The notes beneath the pieces are model-generated. The model did no database searches, was not told the origin of the DNA, and was given only the letters and a program-made list of their open reading frames with translations. From Kribbella voronezhensis (GTDB lineage Bacteria > Actinomycetota > Actinomycetes > Propionibacteriales > Kribbellaceae), in NCBI RefSeq assembly GCF_004365175.1, contig NZ_SOCE01000001.1, positions 1,909,154-1,973,153 on the forward strand: 64,000 bases of DNA, written 5' to 3'. Shown here one piece after another: positions 52,770-63,183 of this stretch. The first letter of the stretch is position 1. Each line of letters opens with the position of its first letter. A program made the position numbers and the translations under genes.

Positions 52770-54014
52770 TTACAGCTCCGTCTCGGGTGTGGGCGGAAGC
52801 ACCAACCTGGCCAGGGCTCCGCCCGACAGCGCGGAGCCGAAGGTGAGTTCGGCACCGAGCACTTTCGCGTGCCCCGCGGCGATGGTGAGGCCGAGGCCGT
52901 GCCCGACGCCGCGCTCGGCCATCCCGGACCGGAACCGACGGGGGCCCTCGGCAATCAATTCCTCCGGGTAGCCGCTGCCGTGGTCGACCACCTCGATCAC
53001 CCGGCCGTTCACGGTCACCTCGATCGGCGGCTTGCCGTGCCGCAGGCCGTTGACGATCAGGTTGGCCAGGATCCGCTCGATCCGGCGGGAGTCGGTCGAC
53101 ACGGTCTCCTCCGGGCCGACCCGGTGGACCACGACGCTGTCCGGCGCGAGCGACTGCTGCATCCGCAACCGGCCGACCGCCGAGCCGACGAACGCGCCGA
53201 GTCCGACGTTCTCCAGGTCGGCCTGCTCGACGCCGGAGTCGAACCGGGCGATCTCCAGCAGGTCCTCGACCAGGCGCCGCAGCACCTTCGCGCGGTCGCG
53301 GACGAGCTCGCTGGGACGTCCCGGGGGCAAGAGTTCCGCGGCCGTCAGCAGGCCGGTGACGGGGGTCCGCAGGTCGTGCGCGACGTCGGCGGTGAACCGG
53401 CGCTCGGCCTCCAACTGGCCGCGCAACGAACTGGCCATCGTGTCGAGCGCCAGAGCCAGCGACTGCACCTCGTCCTTGCCCTTGCCCGCGGCCTCCGCCG
53501 CCGACGCGTCGAGCTCACCGGCGGCGATCCGACGCGCCGTACTGGCCACCGCGACGATCCGGCGGGACAGGCTGCCCGCCAGTACGACGCTCGCCAGGGC
53601 AACCAGCGCAACGGTGCCGATACCGCCGAGGATCAAGGCGCGGCGGAGCGCGTTCATCGACGGGTCGTTGACGTCGTAGTCCTGCACGATCGACAGGATC
53701 CGGCCGTCCTTGACCGCGACCGCGGCCCACATCTTCGCGTTCGGCGAACCGGTCTTGAAGGTGGCCCGCTTCCCGTTCTTGACGGCGTCCCGCAGTTGCG
53801 GCGGCAGGTCCGGGTCGTCCAGCCGCGATCCGAACAGCGGGACGTCGTTGCGGTCGTAGCTCTCCGCCGCGAGCTGGATCCGCTCGTCGGCGAAACTCCG
53901 CGTCCGGTCCAGCCGCGACGACTGGGCCTGCGTGTAGACCGCCACGCAGAGCACCAGGATCGCGAGCGAGGAGACCAGCAGGAAGATCAGGCCGAGCTTG
54001 CTGCGCAGCCCCAT
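52770..54014 (-). CDS. sensor histidine kinase (CseC-like)
   Basis: 414 residues. Membrane helix 1 (LGLIFLLVSSLAILVLCVAVYT, about 7-28), an extracellular sensor of about 95 residues, helix 2 (about 127-148), then HAMP (SRRIVAVASTARRIAAGELD). The HisKA domain carries the phosphorylated His in FTADVAHDLRTPVTG, and an ATPase domain carries NLIVNGLRHG and GVGHGLGLTI. One base after the response-regulator stop. The lipoprotein/regulator/kinase order resembles the Streptomyces cseA-cseB-cseC envelope-stress set. The signal sensed is unknown. Confidence 0.9.
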   Translation of the reverse strand: MGLRSKLGLIFLLVSSLAILVLCVAVYTQAQSSRLDRTRSFADERIQLAAESYDRNDVPLFGSRLDDPDLPPQLRDAVKNGKRATFKTGSPNAKMWAAVAVKDGRILSIVQDYDVNDPSMNALRRALILGGIGTVALVALASVVLAGSLSRRIVAVASTARRIAAGELDASAAEAAGKGKDEVQSLALALDTMASSLRGQLEAERRFTADVAHDLRTPVTGLLTAAELLPPGRPSELVRDRAKVLRRLVEDLLEIARFDSGVEQADLENVGLGAFVGSAVGRLRMQQSLAPDSVVVHRVGPEETVSTDSRRIERILANLIVNGLRHGKPPIEVTVNGRVIEVVDHGSGYPEELIAEGPRRFRSGMAERGVGHGLGLTIAAGHAKVLGAELTFGSALSGGALARLVLPPTPETEL

Positions 54015-54015
54015 C

Positions 54016-54714
54016 TCAGGCTCGGAGCTTGTATCCGAATCCGCGGACGGTCTCGATGCGATCGGCCCCGATCTTCGTCCGCAGCCGCTGGAGGTGGACG
54101 TCGACCAGCCGGCCGTCGCCGCCCCACTCGTAGTCCCAGACGCGCTGCAGCAGGGTCGACCTGCTGAGCACCACGCCCGGGTTGTTGGCGAACTCGATCA
54201 GCAGCTTGAGCTCGGTCGGGGTCAGCTGCACAGTGCTGCCGCCCCGCCGGACCTCCAGCGCCTCCCGGTCCAGCTCCAGGTCACCGAACGACTCCACGGT
54301 CGACCCGGTCGCCGGCGCCGGCCGCTCGGGGTCGGCCACCGCGCGCCGCAGTACGGCTCGCAGCCGGGCGACCAGCACCTGGGTGTCGAACGGCTTGGTG
54401 ACGTAGTCGTCGGCCCCGGCCTCCAGGCCCAGTACGACGTCCAGCGCGTCGCCGCGGGCGGACACCATCACGATCGGCACCGTGCTGGTCTCGCGGATCC
54501 GGCGGCACACCGAGATGCCGTCCAGCCCGGGCAGCATGATGTCCAGCATCACCGCGTCCGGGTGGATCTTCTCGAAACTCTCGATCGCCTCCAGCCCGTC
54601 CTCGGCTGTGGTGACGTCGTACCCGTGCCGCTCGAGGGTCAACTGGGTTGCCTCACGGATCACCGCGTCGTCCTCGACCATCAGGATGCGCGCTGCCGGT
54701 TCTTCCGGTACCAC
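54016..54714 (-). CDS. OmpR/PhoB-family response regulator (CseB-like)
   Basis: 232 residues from GTG 54714. The receiver has acidic Asp15/Asp16 (VEDDAV), phospho-acceptor Asp58 (VMLDIMLPG), a Ser/Thr switch in VMVSARGD and Lys in DDYVTKPFD. The C-terminal winged helix (VQLTPTELKLLIEFANNPGVVLSRSTLLQRVWDYEWGGDGRLVDVHLQRLRTKIG) binds DNA. It is the partner of the kinase one base downstream. Confidence 0.94.
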   Translation of the reverse strand: MVPEEPAARILMVEDDAVIREATQLTLERHGYDVTTAEDGLEAIESFEKIHPDAVMLDIMLPGLDGISVCRRIRETSTVPIVMVSARGDALDVVLGLEAGADDYVTKPFDTQVLVARLRAVLRRAVADPERPAPATGSTVESFGDLELDREALEVRRGGSTVQLTPTELKLLIEFANNPGVVLSRSTLLQRVWDYEWGGDGRLVDVHLQRLRTKIGADRIETVRGFGYKLRA

Positions 54715-54720
54715 CGAAAC

Positions 54721-55317
54721 TCAGTCTCCCTTTTGGTCCTGCGAACTCACCCTGATCATCTGTTGACCTGTCCAACGGTAGACCTCGACCCGAGTTACAG
54801 ATGGGCAGCAAGGCTTGTCGTCCACGGCGAAGATTTCCGACTCCACCACCAGGTCACCCTGCCGGCTGGCACTGATCTTCAACTGATCGGCCTTCAAACT
54901 CCAAACCCGGCGCGGACCGCCCGGTTCGACCGCGATCAGGAACGCACCGAAGGTGAAGTTGTCCACGGTGTGGATCAGTACGACGAGTTGCGGCTGCGCG
55001 CTCCGCATCACGTTCACGGTCGCGCCACGGGTGAGGCAACGCTCGACTATCAGGCATCCCCGCAGCACGGTCCGGGAGTACTGGTCCAGGCTCGGGTCGG
55101 CAAGCAACGTCTGCCGCACCTGCGACAGGCTCACGGTGACCGGCGTGCGGTCGGTCTTGCCGAACCCCTGCGGGGTCTTCGTCGAAGGGGCGGCCGGGGT
55201 GGTCGTCGAGGGCGCCTCGGCACCCTCGACCCGCAGACCGCCGCCGTTGGCGCAGCCGGTGAAGGTCAGCAGGGCGAGCAGCATCACGGCAGCAGGCAAC
55301 ACCCGCTTGGCTCGCAT
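54721..55317 (-). CDS. lipoprotein of the two-component operon (CseA-like position)
   Basis: 198 residues from ATG 55317. Lipobox LTFTGC with Cys22, then a Thr/Pro linker and an extracytoplasmic domain with four cysteines (RGCLIVERCL, DDKPCCPS). It lies 6 bp before the response-regulator gene. Its place matches CseA, the lipoprotein that tunes the CseBC system in Streptomyces. I see the position and the lipobox but sequence similarity to CseA cannot be tested here. No sigE gene accompanies it. Confidence 0.78.
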   Translation of the reverse strand: MRAKRVLPAAVMLLALLTFTGCANGGGLRVEGAEAPSTTTPAAPSTKTPQGFGKTDRTPVTVSLSQVRQTLLADPSLDQYSRTVLRGCLIVERCLTRGATVNVMRSAQPQLVVLIHTVDNFTFGAFLIAVEPGGPRRVWSLKADQLKISASRQGDLVVESEIFAVDDKPCCPSVTRVEVYRWTGQQMIRVSSQDQKGD

Positions 55318-55450
55318 GGCTCGCCTCCTACCGTGCCTCATCCACAATCCCCCGGGCGGTTTCAGTCAACTGCCTTCCATAGTGCGGCCAGGACGTCACA
55401 TTCGACGGCCACCGACGTCCTGTGGCCCCGGCAGTTCCGTTGCGGTTGAG

Positions 55451-56836
55451 TCACAGGCTTCCCACTGCGACGACCTTGCCCGGATTCAGGATGTTCTGCG
55501 GGTCGAGGGCGGCCTTGATCGCGCGGTGGACGTCGACCGCGACCGGGCCGATCTCCTGCGCCAGCCAGTCGCGTTTGAGCACCCCGACGCCGTGCTCGCC
55601 GGTGATGGTGCCGCCCAGTTCGAGGCCGACCTCCATGATCCGGTCGAACGCCACCTGGGCCCGCCGGGCCTGCTCGGGATCGGTGGCGTCGAAGACGACG
55701 GTCGGATGCATGTTGCCGTCACCGGCGTGCCCGAGCACCCCGACGGTGATGTCGACCTCCGTCGCGATCCCCTCGACCGCGCCGATGAAGTCGGCCAGCC
55801 TGGACCGCGGTACGCAGACGTCGTCGATCATGGTCGTGCCGAGGTGCTCCAGCGCGACCAGAGCCGCGCGGCGCGCCTCCAGCAGCAGTTCGCCCTCGGC
55901 CGGATCGTCGGCCTCGATGCACTCGATCGCGCCGTACTGGCGGCAGAGCTTCGCGACCATCGCCACGTCCGCCGCGCCGGCCTCGCCACCGGCGTCCGAC
56001 TGGGCGATCAGCATCGCGGCCGCCTCGGTCGGCAGGTCCATCCGCTTGAAGTCGTTCACGGCCTTGATCGTGGTCCGGTCCATGATCTCCAGCAGGCTCA
56101 GCGACACGCCGCTACGGATGATCTCGACGATCGCCTCGCCCGCGGCCACGCCACTGTCGAACAGGGCGGCCATCGTCCGTGGCCGCGCCGCGGCGGGCCG
56201 AAGCGCCAGGGTCGCCTCGGTGATGATGCCGAGCGTCCCCTCGCTGCCGACGATCAACTTGGTCAGGTCGTAGCCCGCGACGCCCTTGACGGTCTTCCGG
56301 CCGGTGCGCAGTACCCGCCCGTCGGCGAGCACGACCTCGAGCCCGAGCACGTAGTCGGTCGTCACGCCGTACTTCACGCAGCACAGGCCGCCCGAGTTCG
56401 TGGACAGGTTGCCGCCGATCGAGCAGAACTCCCAGCTGGACGGGTCCGGTGGGTAGAACAGCCCCTGCTCGGCGACCGCGCGCGACAGCACCGCGTTGAA
56501 CACGCCGGGCTGCGTCACGACGTACCGGTCGACCGGTTCGATCGCCAGGATCCGGTCCATCTTCTCCAGCGACACCACGATGCAGCCGTCCAGCGCGTTC
56601 GCGGCACCGGACAGCCCGGACCGGGCACCCTGCGGTACGACGGGCACGCCGGCCTCGGCCGCGATCCGGACCGCGGCCTGGACGTGCGCGGTCTCGCGGG
56701 CCAGCACCACCGCCAGCGGCTCACCGGCCGGGCAGAACATCGCCCGGTCGTACCGATAGCTCTGGATCCGGTCCGGGTCGGTGACCAGGGCCTCCGGCGG
56801 CAGAACCTGTCGCAGCCGCTCGACAACCTCACTCAT
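55451..56836 (-). CDS. FAD-binding glycolate/D-lactate oxidase-type protein (GlcD family)
   Basis: 461 residues. The PCMH FAD domain reads PLAVVLARETAHVQAAVRIAAEAGVPVVPQGARSGLSGAAN, then SIGGNLSTNSGGLCCVKYG and LIVGSEGTLGIITEATL. The C-terminal FAD-oxidase domain ends with the substrate and cap residues GHAGDGNMHPTVVFD and TGEHGVGVLKRDWLAQEIGP. It oxidises 2-hydroxy acids such as glycolate or D-lactate. The GlcE/GlcF partners are absent here, so it may act alone or with subunits elsewhere. Single gene with its own intergenic regions. Confidence 0.9.
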   Translation of the reverse strand: MSEVVERLRQVLPPEALVTDPDRIQSYRYDRAMFCPAGEPLAVVLARETAHVQAAVRIAAEAGVPVVPQGARSGLSGAANALDGCIVVSLEKMDRILAIEPVDRYVVTQPGVFNAVLSRAVAEQGLFYPPDPSSWEFCSIGGNLSTNSGGLCCVKYGVTTDYVLGLEVVLADGRVLRTGRKTVKGVAGYDLTKLIVGSEGTLGIITEATLALRPAAARPRTMAALFDSGVAAGEAIVEIIRSGVSLSLLEIMDRTTIKAVNDFKRMDLPTEAAAMLIAQSDAGGEAGAADVAMVAKLCRQYGAIECIEADDPAEGELLLEARRAALVALEHLGTTMIDDVCVPRSRLADFIGAVEGIATEVDITVGVLGHAGDGNMHPTVVFDATDPEQARRAQVAFDRIMEVGLELGGTITGEHGVGVLKRDWLAQEIGPVAVDVHRAIKAALDPQNILNPGKVVAVGSL

Positions 56837-56879
56837 ACCTGGTGAGCCTAATCGTGTGCCTCAGCCGCGTCAGGAGGAG

Positions 56880-57350
56880 TCAGCGGGTCCGGGACGTTCT
56901 GTTCTCGGAGATCTGCTGGAAGCCGCCGCCGTAGTCGTGGAACTCCCGCGCGACCGCGACGAAGGTGGTGCTGGTGTCCAGCGATCTCACCTTGGGCGTC
57001 CGGCAGGTCCGCTGCCCGGCGACCACGGCTCCGGTCCCACCGCTGCTGTCGCACGACAGGGTGCGGCCGTTGTTGGAGCCGCCGTACTGCACCAGGTACG
57101 CGCTGGTCAGCGCGTGCGCGGGCAGCCGGGAGTCCATCGTGACCTCGGCCCAGTACTGCGAACAGCTGTCGCGGACGAGTCTGACGTCGCCCCAGCCCGG
57201 TGGTTTGTGGTCGCGGAAAAGCTGCGCTGACGAGATGGTTCTGGCACCCGGGCAGTTGGCGAGTTCGACCGCCTGTGCTGGTTGGGCCAAAGCGATAGCG
57301 CCCGCTCCGGCCAAGCCCGCGGTGCTGAGCAGAATGCCCAGTGTCTTCAT
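56880..57350 (-). CDS. secreted hypothetical protein
   Basis: 156 residues from ATG 57350. A signal peptide (MKTLGILLSTAGLAGAGAIALAQPAQA) is followed by a small domain with four cysteines (ANCPGARTI, RDSCSQYW, LSCDSSGG, QRTCRTP), likely two disulfides. The stretch DVRLVRDSCSQYWAEVTMDSRLPAHALTSAYLVQYGG slightly resembles secreted DUF2690-type proteins, but I would not assign it. Function is unknown. Confidence 0.75.
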   Translation of the reverse strand: MKTLGILLSTAGLAGAGAIALAQPAQAVELANCPGARTISSAQLFRDHKPPGWGDVRLVRDSCSQYWAEVTMDSRLPAHALTSAYLVQYGGSNNGRTLSCDSSGGTGAVVAGQRTCRTPKVRSLDTSTTFVAVAREFHDYGGGFQQISENRTSRTR

Positions 57351-57524
57351 CGGAAAACCCTTCCTGAATGCACGCCCCGACGCGCACTCATCAGGCACAG
57401 TAGTCCAACCGCCCCTGACCTGACAGTCAATCCGGTAATCGGACGCAAAGGTTTCACCACCGTCGGCGTGTCGCCGACCCGGACGCCGGCCCGCCACCGC
57501 GAGGCGGGCCGGCGCCGAGGGGGA

Positions 57525-58823
<1,299 letters not shown>

Positions 58824-58875
58824 TCAGGGTTCTGTTGGACTATTCGGTCATTCTTACTACTCCCAGGGAGCAGCC

Positions 58876-59364
58876 ATGGCAGCCGTCGACGCTTTGGACG
58901 CCCGGATCCTCGACCTGTTCGCGGCCGAACCGCGGGTCGGCGTACTGGAGGCCTCGCGTCGGCTCGGCGTTGCCCGCGGGACGATCCAGGCGCGACTCGA
59001 CCGGCTGCAGCGCGACGGCGTGGTCCGCGGCTGGGGGCCCGATGTGGACACCACGGCGATCGGCTATCCGGTGACAGCGTTCGCGACCTTGCAGATCGAG
59101 CAGGGCTCGGGCCATACGACGGTGGCCGAAGCGCTGGCGAAGATCCCGGAGGTGCTGGAGGTCCACACCATCACCGGCGCCGAGGATCTGTGGTGCCGGA
59201 TCGTGGCGCGCTCCAATGCCGACCTGCAGCGGGTCATCGACCAGGTCGTCATCGTCCGCGGCATCCAGCGCGCCTCCACGGTGATCGCCCTCGCCGAGCA
59301 GATCCCACACCGCGTGCTTCCGCTACTCCACGCCGCGACTTCCCGTACGTCCAACACTCAGTAA
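58876..59364 (+). CDS. Lrp/AsnC-family regulator
   Basis: 162 residues from ATG 58876 behind CAGGGAG. Helix-turn-helix LDARILDLFAAEPRVGVLEASRRLGVARGTIQARLDRLQRDGVVRGWG, then the RAM effector domain (ATLQIEQGSGHTTVAEALAKIPEVLEVHTITGAEDLWCRIVARSNADLQRVIDQV). It probably senses an aromatic or other amino acid and controls the divergent hppD through the direct repeat at 58772-58820, in line with Lrp-type control of hppD elsewhere; that pairing is inferred. Confidence 0.92.
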   Translation: MAAVDALDARILDLFAAEPRVGVLEASRRLGVARGTIQARLDRLQRDGVVRGWGPDVDTTAIGYPVTAFATLQIEQGSGHTTVAEALAKIPEVLEVHTITGAEDLWCRIVARSNADLQRVIDQVVIVRGIQRASTVIALAEQIPHRVLPLLHAATSRTSNTQ

Positions 59365-59430
59365 CCCCCCAAGCGCTCGACGCGTGCATCCCGCCCCTGC
59401 GGGGCAGGCGACGAGTCGGGCGTTGCGGCG

Positions 59431-60075
59431 TCAGGCGAGGCGCTTGGCGACCTCTACTGCGGCTCGGGCTACTCGCGGGCCGACGAAGTCCCGGTCGAGT
59501 TTGCCGAGGACGACCACGCCGATGGACGCCTCGACGCCCGGCACGCCCAGCACCGGCGACGACACACCTTGGGCTCCGGCTTGGAGTTCACCCGCGGTGA
59601 TGACGAAGGGGCGACCGGCCGGATCAGGCTTGCGTCGGCCGGCCAGGATCGCCTTCCCCGCCGCACCCTGGTCGAGCGCGTGGCGCGAGCCCATCCGGTA
59701 CGAGACGTGGAAGTCGGTCCAGCTCGGCTCGATCACAGCGATCGCGAGGGCCTCTTCGCCGTCGGCCACCGTCAGGTGGGCCGTCGCACCGGTGTCCTCG
59801 GCGAGCGACCGTAGTACCGGCAGGGCCGCGTCGCGGAGAGTCGGCTGCACGCGGCGGCTGTAGTGGAGCACCGCGAGGCCGAGCCGGGCACGACCTTCGC
59901 TGTCACGCCGGACCAGGCGATGCAGCTCCAAAGTGTTCACCAGGCGGTAGACGACGGTCCGGCTGACTCCGAGCGACGCGGCGAGTTCCGTGATCGACAG
60001 GCCGTCCGGGGCGTCCGCCAGCAACTCGAGAACCGTCAGTCCTCTGTCGAGCGTCTGGGACGTCTCTGCTGGCAC
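59431..60075 (-). CDS. IclR-family regulator
   Basis: 214 residues from GTG 60075. N-terminal winged helix (SQTLDRGLTVLELLADAPDGLSITELAASLGVSRTVVYRLVNTLELHRLVRRD), C-terminal GAF-like effector domain (TAHLTVADGEEALAIAVIEPSWTDFHVSYRMGSRHALDQGAAGKAILAG). A little short for the family but complete. IclR proteins often control aromatic-acid pathways, so control of the tyrosine genes is plausible. It converges on the lrp gene. TACGCT lies 6 bp upstream of the start, suggesting a leaderless mRNA. Confidence 0.9.
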   Translation of the reverse strand: MPAETSQTLDRGLTVLELLADAPDGLSITELAASLGVSRTVVYRLVNTLELHRLVRRDSEGRARLGLAVLHYSRRVQPTLRDAALPVLRSLAEDTGATAHLTVADGEEALAIAVIEPSWTDFHVSYRMGSRHALDQGAAGKAILAGRRKPDPAGRPFVITAGELQAGAQGVSSPVLGVPGVEASIGVVVLGKLDRDFVGPRVARAAVEVAKRLA

Positions 60076-60081
60076 AGCCGA

Positions 60082-60087
60082 AGCGTA
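60082..60087 (-). promoter_or_regulatory. -10 element of leaderless iclR-type gene
   Basis: TACGCT on the minus strand, 6 bp before the GTG start. Confidence 0.45.
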
Positions 60088-60109
60088 ACCGTTTTTCGGT
60101 CGCGGCCCG

Positions 60110-60871
60110 ATGGCCCCGTATCTTGCTGCCGTGCGAAATTACTGGACGCTCCTCCCCGCCATCGCGGTCTGTGTCGTCCTGATTGCGATTTATGCCATTC
60201 CGACGCTGATCAACCCGCAGTGGACGAGCAACGTGCTGGGGTTGTTCAGGCAGCAGCCCGCCGGCGACGGCGGCACGGTCGAGGAGCCGGCCCGGCTCGG
60301 CCGGCAACAGCTCCAATCCCGGCGGATGCTCGCCGGTGCCCTGATCCTCGGCGCGCTCGCGCTGATCGGGTTCAACGTCTCGCTGAACCGCGAGGCGAAC
60401 GGCTGCTACCTCGCGGCGAAGGCCTGGGGCGCCTTCGACGACAAGACCCAGACCGCCGACCCGTGTATCGACATGATCTACGGCAACTTCATCGGGGACG
60501 GCACGGGCAAGGTGCTGGAGAAGACGCAGCAGCCGCTCCCGGCGTACCAGTTGGTCCACGGCAAGAAGCCGAAGTACCTGAAGTGGATCCAGAACAGGCC
60601 CTCGTACGACGAGACCGATCTGCTCATCGGTGTGCCCGGCAGCTGCGGGTCGGACGTGAACGTGGCCCAGGAGGACACCAAGATCGTCGTCCTGCTCGAC
60701 TCGGTGGAACCGTGCCCGGCCGAGAACGACATCTCGCTGCTGAACATCAAGCTGAAGAAGCCGCTCGGCGACCGCAAGATCGTCACCATCGACGACAAGC
60801 CGATGCGCGAGATCAACCCGGACATGGACTCCTGGTGGACCGTCGTCAAGAAGCTGGCCACCGGCGGCTGA
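60110..60871 (+). CDS. hypothetical membrane protein
   Basis: 253 residues from ATG 60110; a GTG at 60131 is an alternative start. Two membrane helices (about 14-34, LLPAIAVCVVLIAIYAIPTL, and 73-91, MLAGALILGALALIGFNVSL) flank a polar loop. An outward domain of about 160 residues with cysteine pairs (NGCYLAAKAWG, DPCIDM, GSCGSD, EPCPAE) follows. Function is unknown. Convergent with the MFS gene, 3 bp between stops (TGA-CGG-TCA). Confidence 0.72.
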   Translation: MAPYLAAVRNYWTLLPAIAVCVVLIAIYAIPTLINPQWTSNVLGLFRQQPAGDGGTVEEPARLGRQQLQSRRMLAGALILGALALIGFNVSLNREANGCYLAAKAWGAFDDKTQTADPCIDMIYGNFIGDGTGKVLEKTQQPLPAYQLVHGKKPKYLKWIQNRPSYDETDLLIGVPGSCGSDVNVAQEDTKIVVLLDSVEPCPAENDISLLNIKLKKPLGDRKIVTIDDKPMREINPDMDSWWTVVKKLATGG

Positions 60872-60874
60872 CGG

Positions 60875-62110
60875 TCAGCGCAGCGCCCGCACCTGGGAGT
60901 CGTAGTCGCGGAAGGGCTTGTTCCAGGCGAGCAGGACGAACAGCCCCGTGATGCAGACGCCCGCCCCGGCCAGCAACGCGACGGTGGGAGTGGTGAGCGA
61001 CGCGGTCGTGCCGGCGACGAAGTCCCCGAGTCTCGGCCCGCCCGCGACCACCACGATGAACACGCCCTGCAACCGCCCGCGCATCGCATCCGGCGCTGCC
61101 GACTGCAAAACGGTGTTCCGGTACGCCGAACTGACCATGTCGGCCGCACCCGACATCGCCAGCAGCGCCACTCCGAGCCAGACCGTCCGGGACAACCCGA
61201 AGAGGCCGACCGCCGCGGCGTACACGGTGATCGCGGCCACGATCGCCACTCCCTGCCGACGAACCCGGCTGACCCAGCCCGAGAACAGCACTCCCACCAG
61301 CGCGCCCAGTGCCGGGGATGCCTGCAGCAGCCCGACTGTCCGTACTCCGCCGGCGAAGAACCCACCTGCCACAGCCGGGAAGAGCGCCCGGGGTTGGGCG
61401 AACACCATGGCCAGGATGTCCGCCACGAAGGTGGCCAGCAGGGCCGGGGCCGCCCTCAGGAAGGTGAAGCCTTCCAGTACGGAGCGCAGGCCGGCCCGGC
61501 GTACTTCGCCGGTCGGTGGCACGGAGGGGAGGCGGAACAGCGCGTACAGCGCAGCGGTGAAGGTGATCACGTCGACCAGGTAGGCGGCACCGAATCCCTG
61601 CCAGGCGATCACGACCGCACCGAGCAGAGGGCCGGCTGTGAAGCCCAGATTGAAGGCCGCCTGGCTCAGCGTGTTGGCGGCCGGGAGCAGCTCGGGCCGG
61701 ATCAGGCGCGGGATGATCGCGGAGCGCGCCGGGTTGTTCACCGCGAAGCAAGCGGATTGCGCGGCGACCACGGCGTACAGGACGCCGACGTGGTTCCAGT
61801 GCAGCGCCGACTGCACCACCAGCAGCATCGAGAGCAACCAGAGCCCACTGGACGAGACGAGGGCCAGCGTACGGCGGTCGACGGCGTCGGCCATCGCGCC
61901 GCCGTACAGGCCGAAGACGATCAGCGGGACCAGCGAGCAGAGCCCGACCAGGCCGACCGCGAAGGTCGAGTGCGACAGGGCGTACACCTGGATCGACACG
62001 GTCACCGCGGTCATCTGCTGCCCGAGCTGCGACACCGTCGACCCGATCCACAACCTGCGGAAGTCTGCCGACTCCCGCAACGGACGAACATCGGTCAACA
62101 GACGAGCCAC
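60875..62110 (-). CDS. MFS transporter (enterobactin-exporter-like, 12 TM)
   Basis: 411 residues from GTG 62110. Twelve predicted membrane helices. The loop 2-3 motif is GLYGGAMADAVDRRTLALV, and NNPARSAIIPRLIRPELLPAANTLSQAAFNLGFTAGPLLGAVVI is typical of the EntS/MFS_3 subgroup that exports siderophores or drugs. No siderophore genes are nearby, so the substrate is open. TAGGTT lies 6 bp before the GTG, so it is likely leaderless. Confidence 0.88.
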   Translation of the reverse strand: MARLLTDVRPLRESADFRRLWIGSTVSQLGQQMTAVTVSIQVYALSHSTFAVGLVGLCSLVPLIVFGLYGGAMADAVDRRTLALVSSSGLWLLSMLLVVQSALHWNHVGVLYAVVAAQSACFAVNNPARSAIIPRLIRPELLPAANTLSQAAFNLGFTAGPLLGAVVIAWQGFGAAYLVDVITFTAALYALFRLPSVPPTGEVRRAGLRSVLEGFTFLRAAPALLATFVADILAMVFAQPRALFPAVAGGFFAGGVRTVGLLQASPALGALVGVLFSGWVSRVRRQGVAIVAAITVYAAAVGLFGLSRTVWLGVALLAMSGAADMVSSAYRNTVLQSAAPDAMRGRLQGVFIVVVAGGPRLGDFVAGTTASLTTPTVALLAGAGVCITGLFVLLAWNKPFRDYDSQVRALR

Positions 62111-62116
62111 ACCCAG

Positions 62117-62122
62117 AACCTA
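62117..62122 (-). promoter_or_regulatory. -10 element of leaderless MFS gene
   Basis: TAGGTT on the minus strand, 6 bp before the GTG at 62110. Confidence 0.4.
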
Positions 62123-62205
62123 TGTCACAACTTGACCCTGCCCGCCGAGGGGCACCGAATCAGCCTTTGCTGCGTCAGTACCACCGAGACCGAGGAGGAA
62201 GCCCG

Positions 62206-62394
62206 ATGACGAACCAACCTGCACCGCCGCCGCTCGTCTGCCCGCTGTGTCGTTGTCCGCAGTTCCAGCAGGAGGAGGCTCGCAGTGACTCCCGCTGGGG
62301 CTTCACGTCCCACCGGATGACCCTGCTGATCTGCATGAACTGCCGGTACATCCTGCACTTCTACGACAAGAACTCCGTCTTCGACTTCGACTGA
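62206..62394 (+). CDS. small zinc-ribbon protein
   Basis: 62 residues from ATG 62206, 5 bp after the strong ribosome-binding site GAGGAGGAA; the frame is open further upstream but without a ribosome-binding site. Two knuckles, CPLCRC and CMNCRY, about 30 residues apart form a zinc ribbon. The tail HFYDKNSVFDFD is acidic. Cytoplasmic; role unknown. It diverges from the MFS gene. Confidence 0.75.
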   Translation: MTNQPAPPPLVCPLCRCPQFQQEEARSDSRWGFTSHRMTLLICMNCRYILHFYDKNSVFDFD

Positions 62395-62409
62395 GTTACC
62401 CGGTAGGCG

Positions 62410-63135
62410 TCACCAGGGCAGGCGGCCGGCTTCGTTGTGGAGTTCGCCGGTGGGGCCGTCCGCGGGCAGGGTGGCGAGGCGGACCGCGACGGCGGCGCCC
62501 TGGGCCGGCGTCCGCGGGGTGTCCAGGCCGCCCATCTCGGTGGCGCACTTGCCGGGATCGGCGGCGTTGACCAGGATGCCGGTGCCGCGGAGTTCGTTGG
62601 CGAGCATGACCGTCACCATGTTCACAGCGACCTTCGACGAGTTGTAGCCGAGCATGCGGACCGTGGAAGCTCGCTCGGCAGGATCCCCGACGAGAGTCAG
62701 CGAAGACAGCTCGGTGGAGAGGTTCACGATCCTGGCCCCGTCCGCCTTGCGCAGCAGCGGCAGCATCGCCTGGGTGGTCGCGACCAGGCCGACGACGTTG
62801 GTCTCGTAGCCGCGCCGCAGGACGTCGAGGCCGATCTCGGCAGCGGCCGTGTCGCCCTCGGCGATGATCGCCGCGTTGTTCACCAGGACGTCGAGTCGCC
62901 CGGAGGTTCGCTCGATCTCCTCGGCGGCCGCGCGGATCGACCGCTCGTCGGTGACCTCCAGCTGGACCACGGCCGCATCGATGCCCTCGGCAACCAGTTC
63001 CTTGACGGTCGCCTGGCCGCGCGCGAGATCTCGCGATCCGACCAGCACGGTGTAGCCGCGTTCGCCCAGCTGCTGGACGATCTGCCGGCCGATTCCTTTG
63101 GTGGCGCCCGTGACGAGCGCGATCTTGTTGTTCAT
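62410..63135 (-). CDS. short-chain dehydrogenase/reductase
   Basis: 241 residues. Cofactor motif TGATKGIG (about residues 9-16), NNAA (LVNNAAII), and the catalytic Tyr and Lys in LGYNSSKVAVN; VGSRDLARG after strand 2 suggests NADPH. The substrate is unknown. It diverges from an MmyB-like XRE regulator across a 101-bp gap that holds a palindrome, the usual arrangement in which the regulator represses the SDR. Confidence 0.9.
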   Translation of the reverse strand: MNNKIALVTGATKGIGRQIVQQLGERGYTVLVGSRDLARGQATVKELVAEGIDAAVVQLEVTDERSIRAAAEEIERTSGRLDVLVNNAAIIAEGDTAAAEIGLDVLRRGYETNVVGLVATTQAMLPLLRKADGARIVNLSTELSSLTLVGDPAERASTVRMLGYNSSKVAVNMVTVMLANELRGTGILVNAADPGKCATEMGGLDTPRTPAQGAAVAVRLATLPADGPTGELHNEAGRLPW

Positions 63136-63183
63136 GTGCTCCAGGTTTGCCGCGATCAGGTGCCGCTGGCAGAGCGGGCCGAT

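Noticed and set aside
59365..59430. GCCCC-TGC-GGGGC as a terminator between lrp and iclR genes
   Set aside because: The stem is only 5-6 bp with no T-run, so it is too weak to list as a feature.
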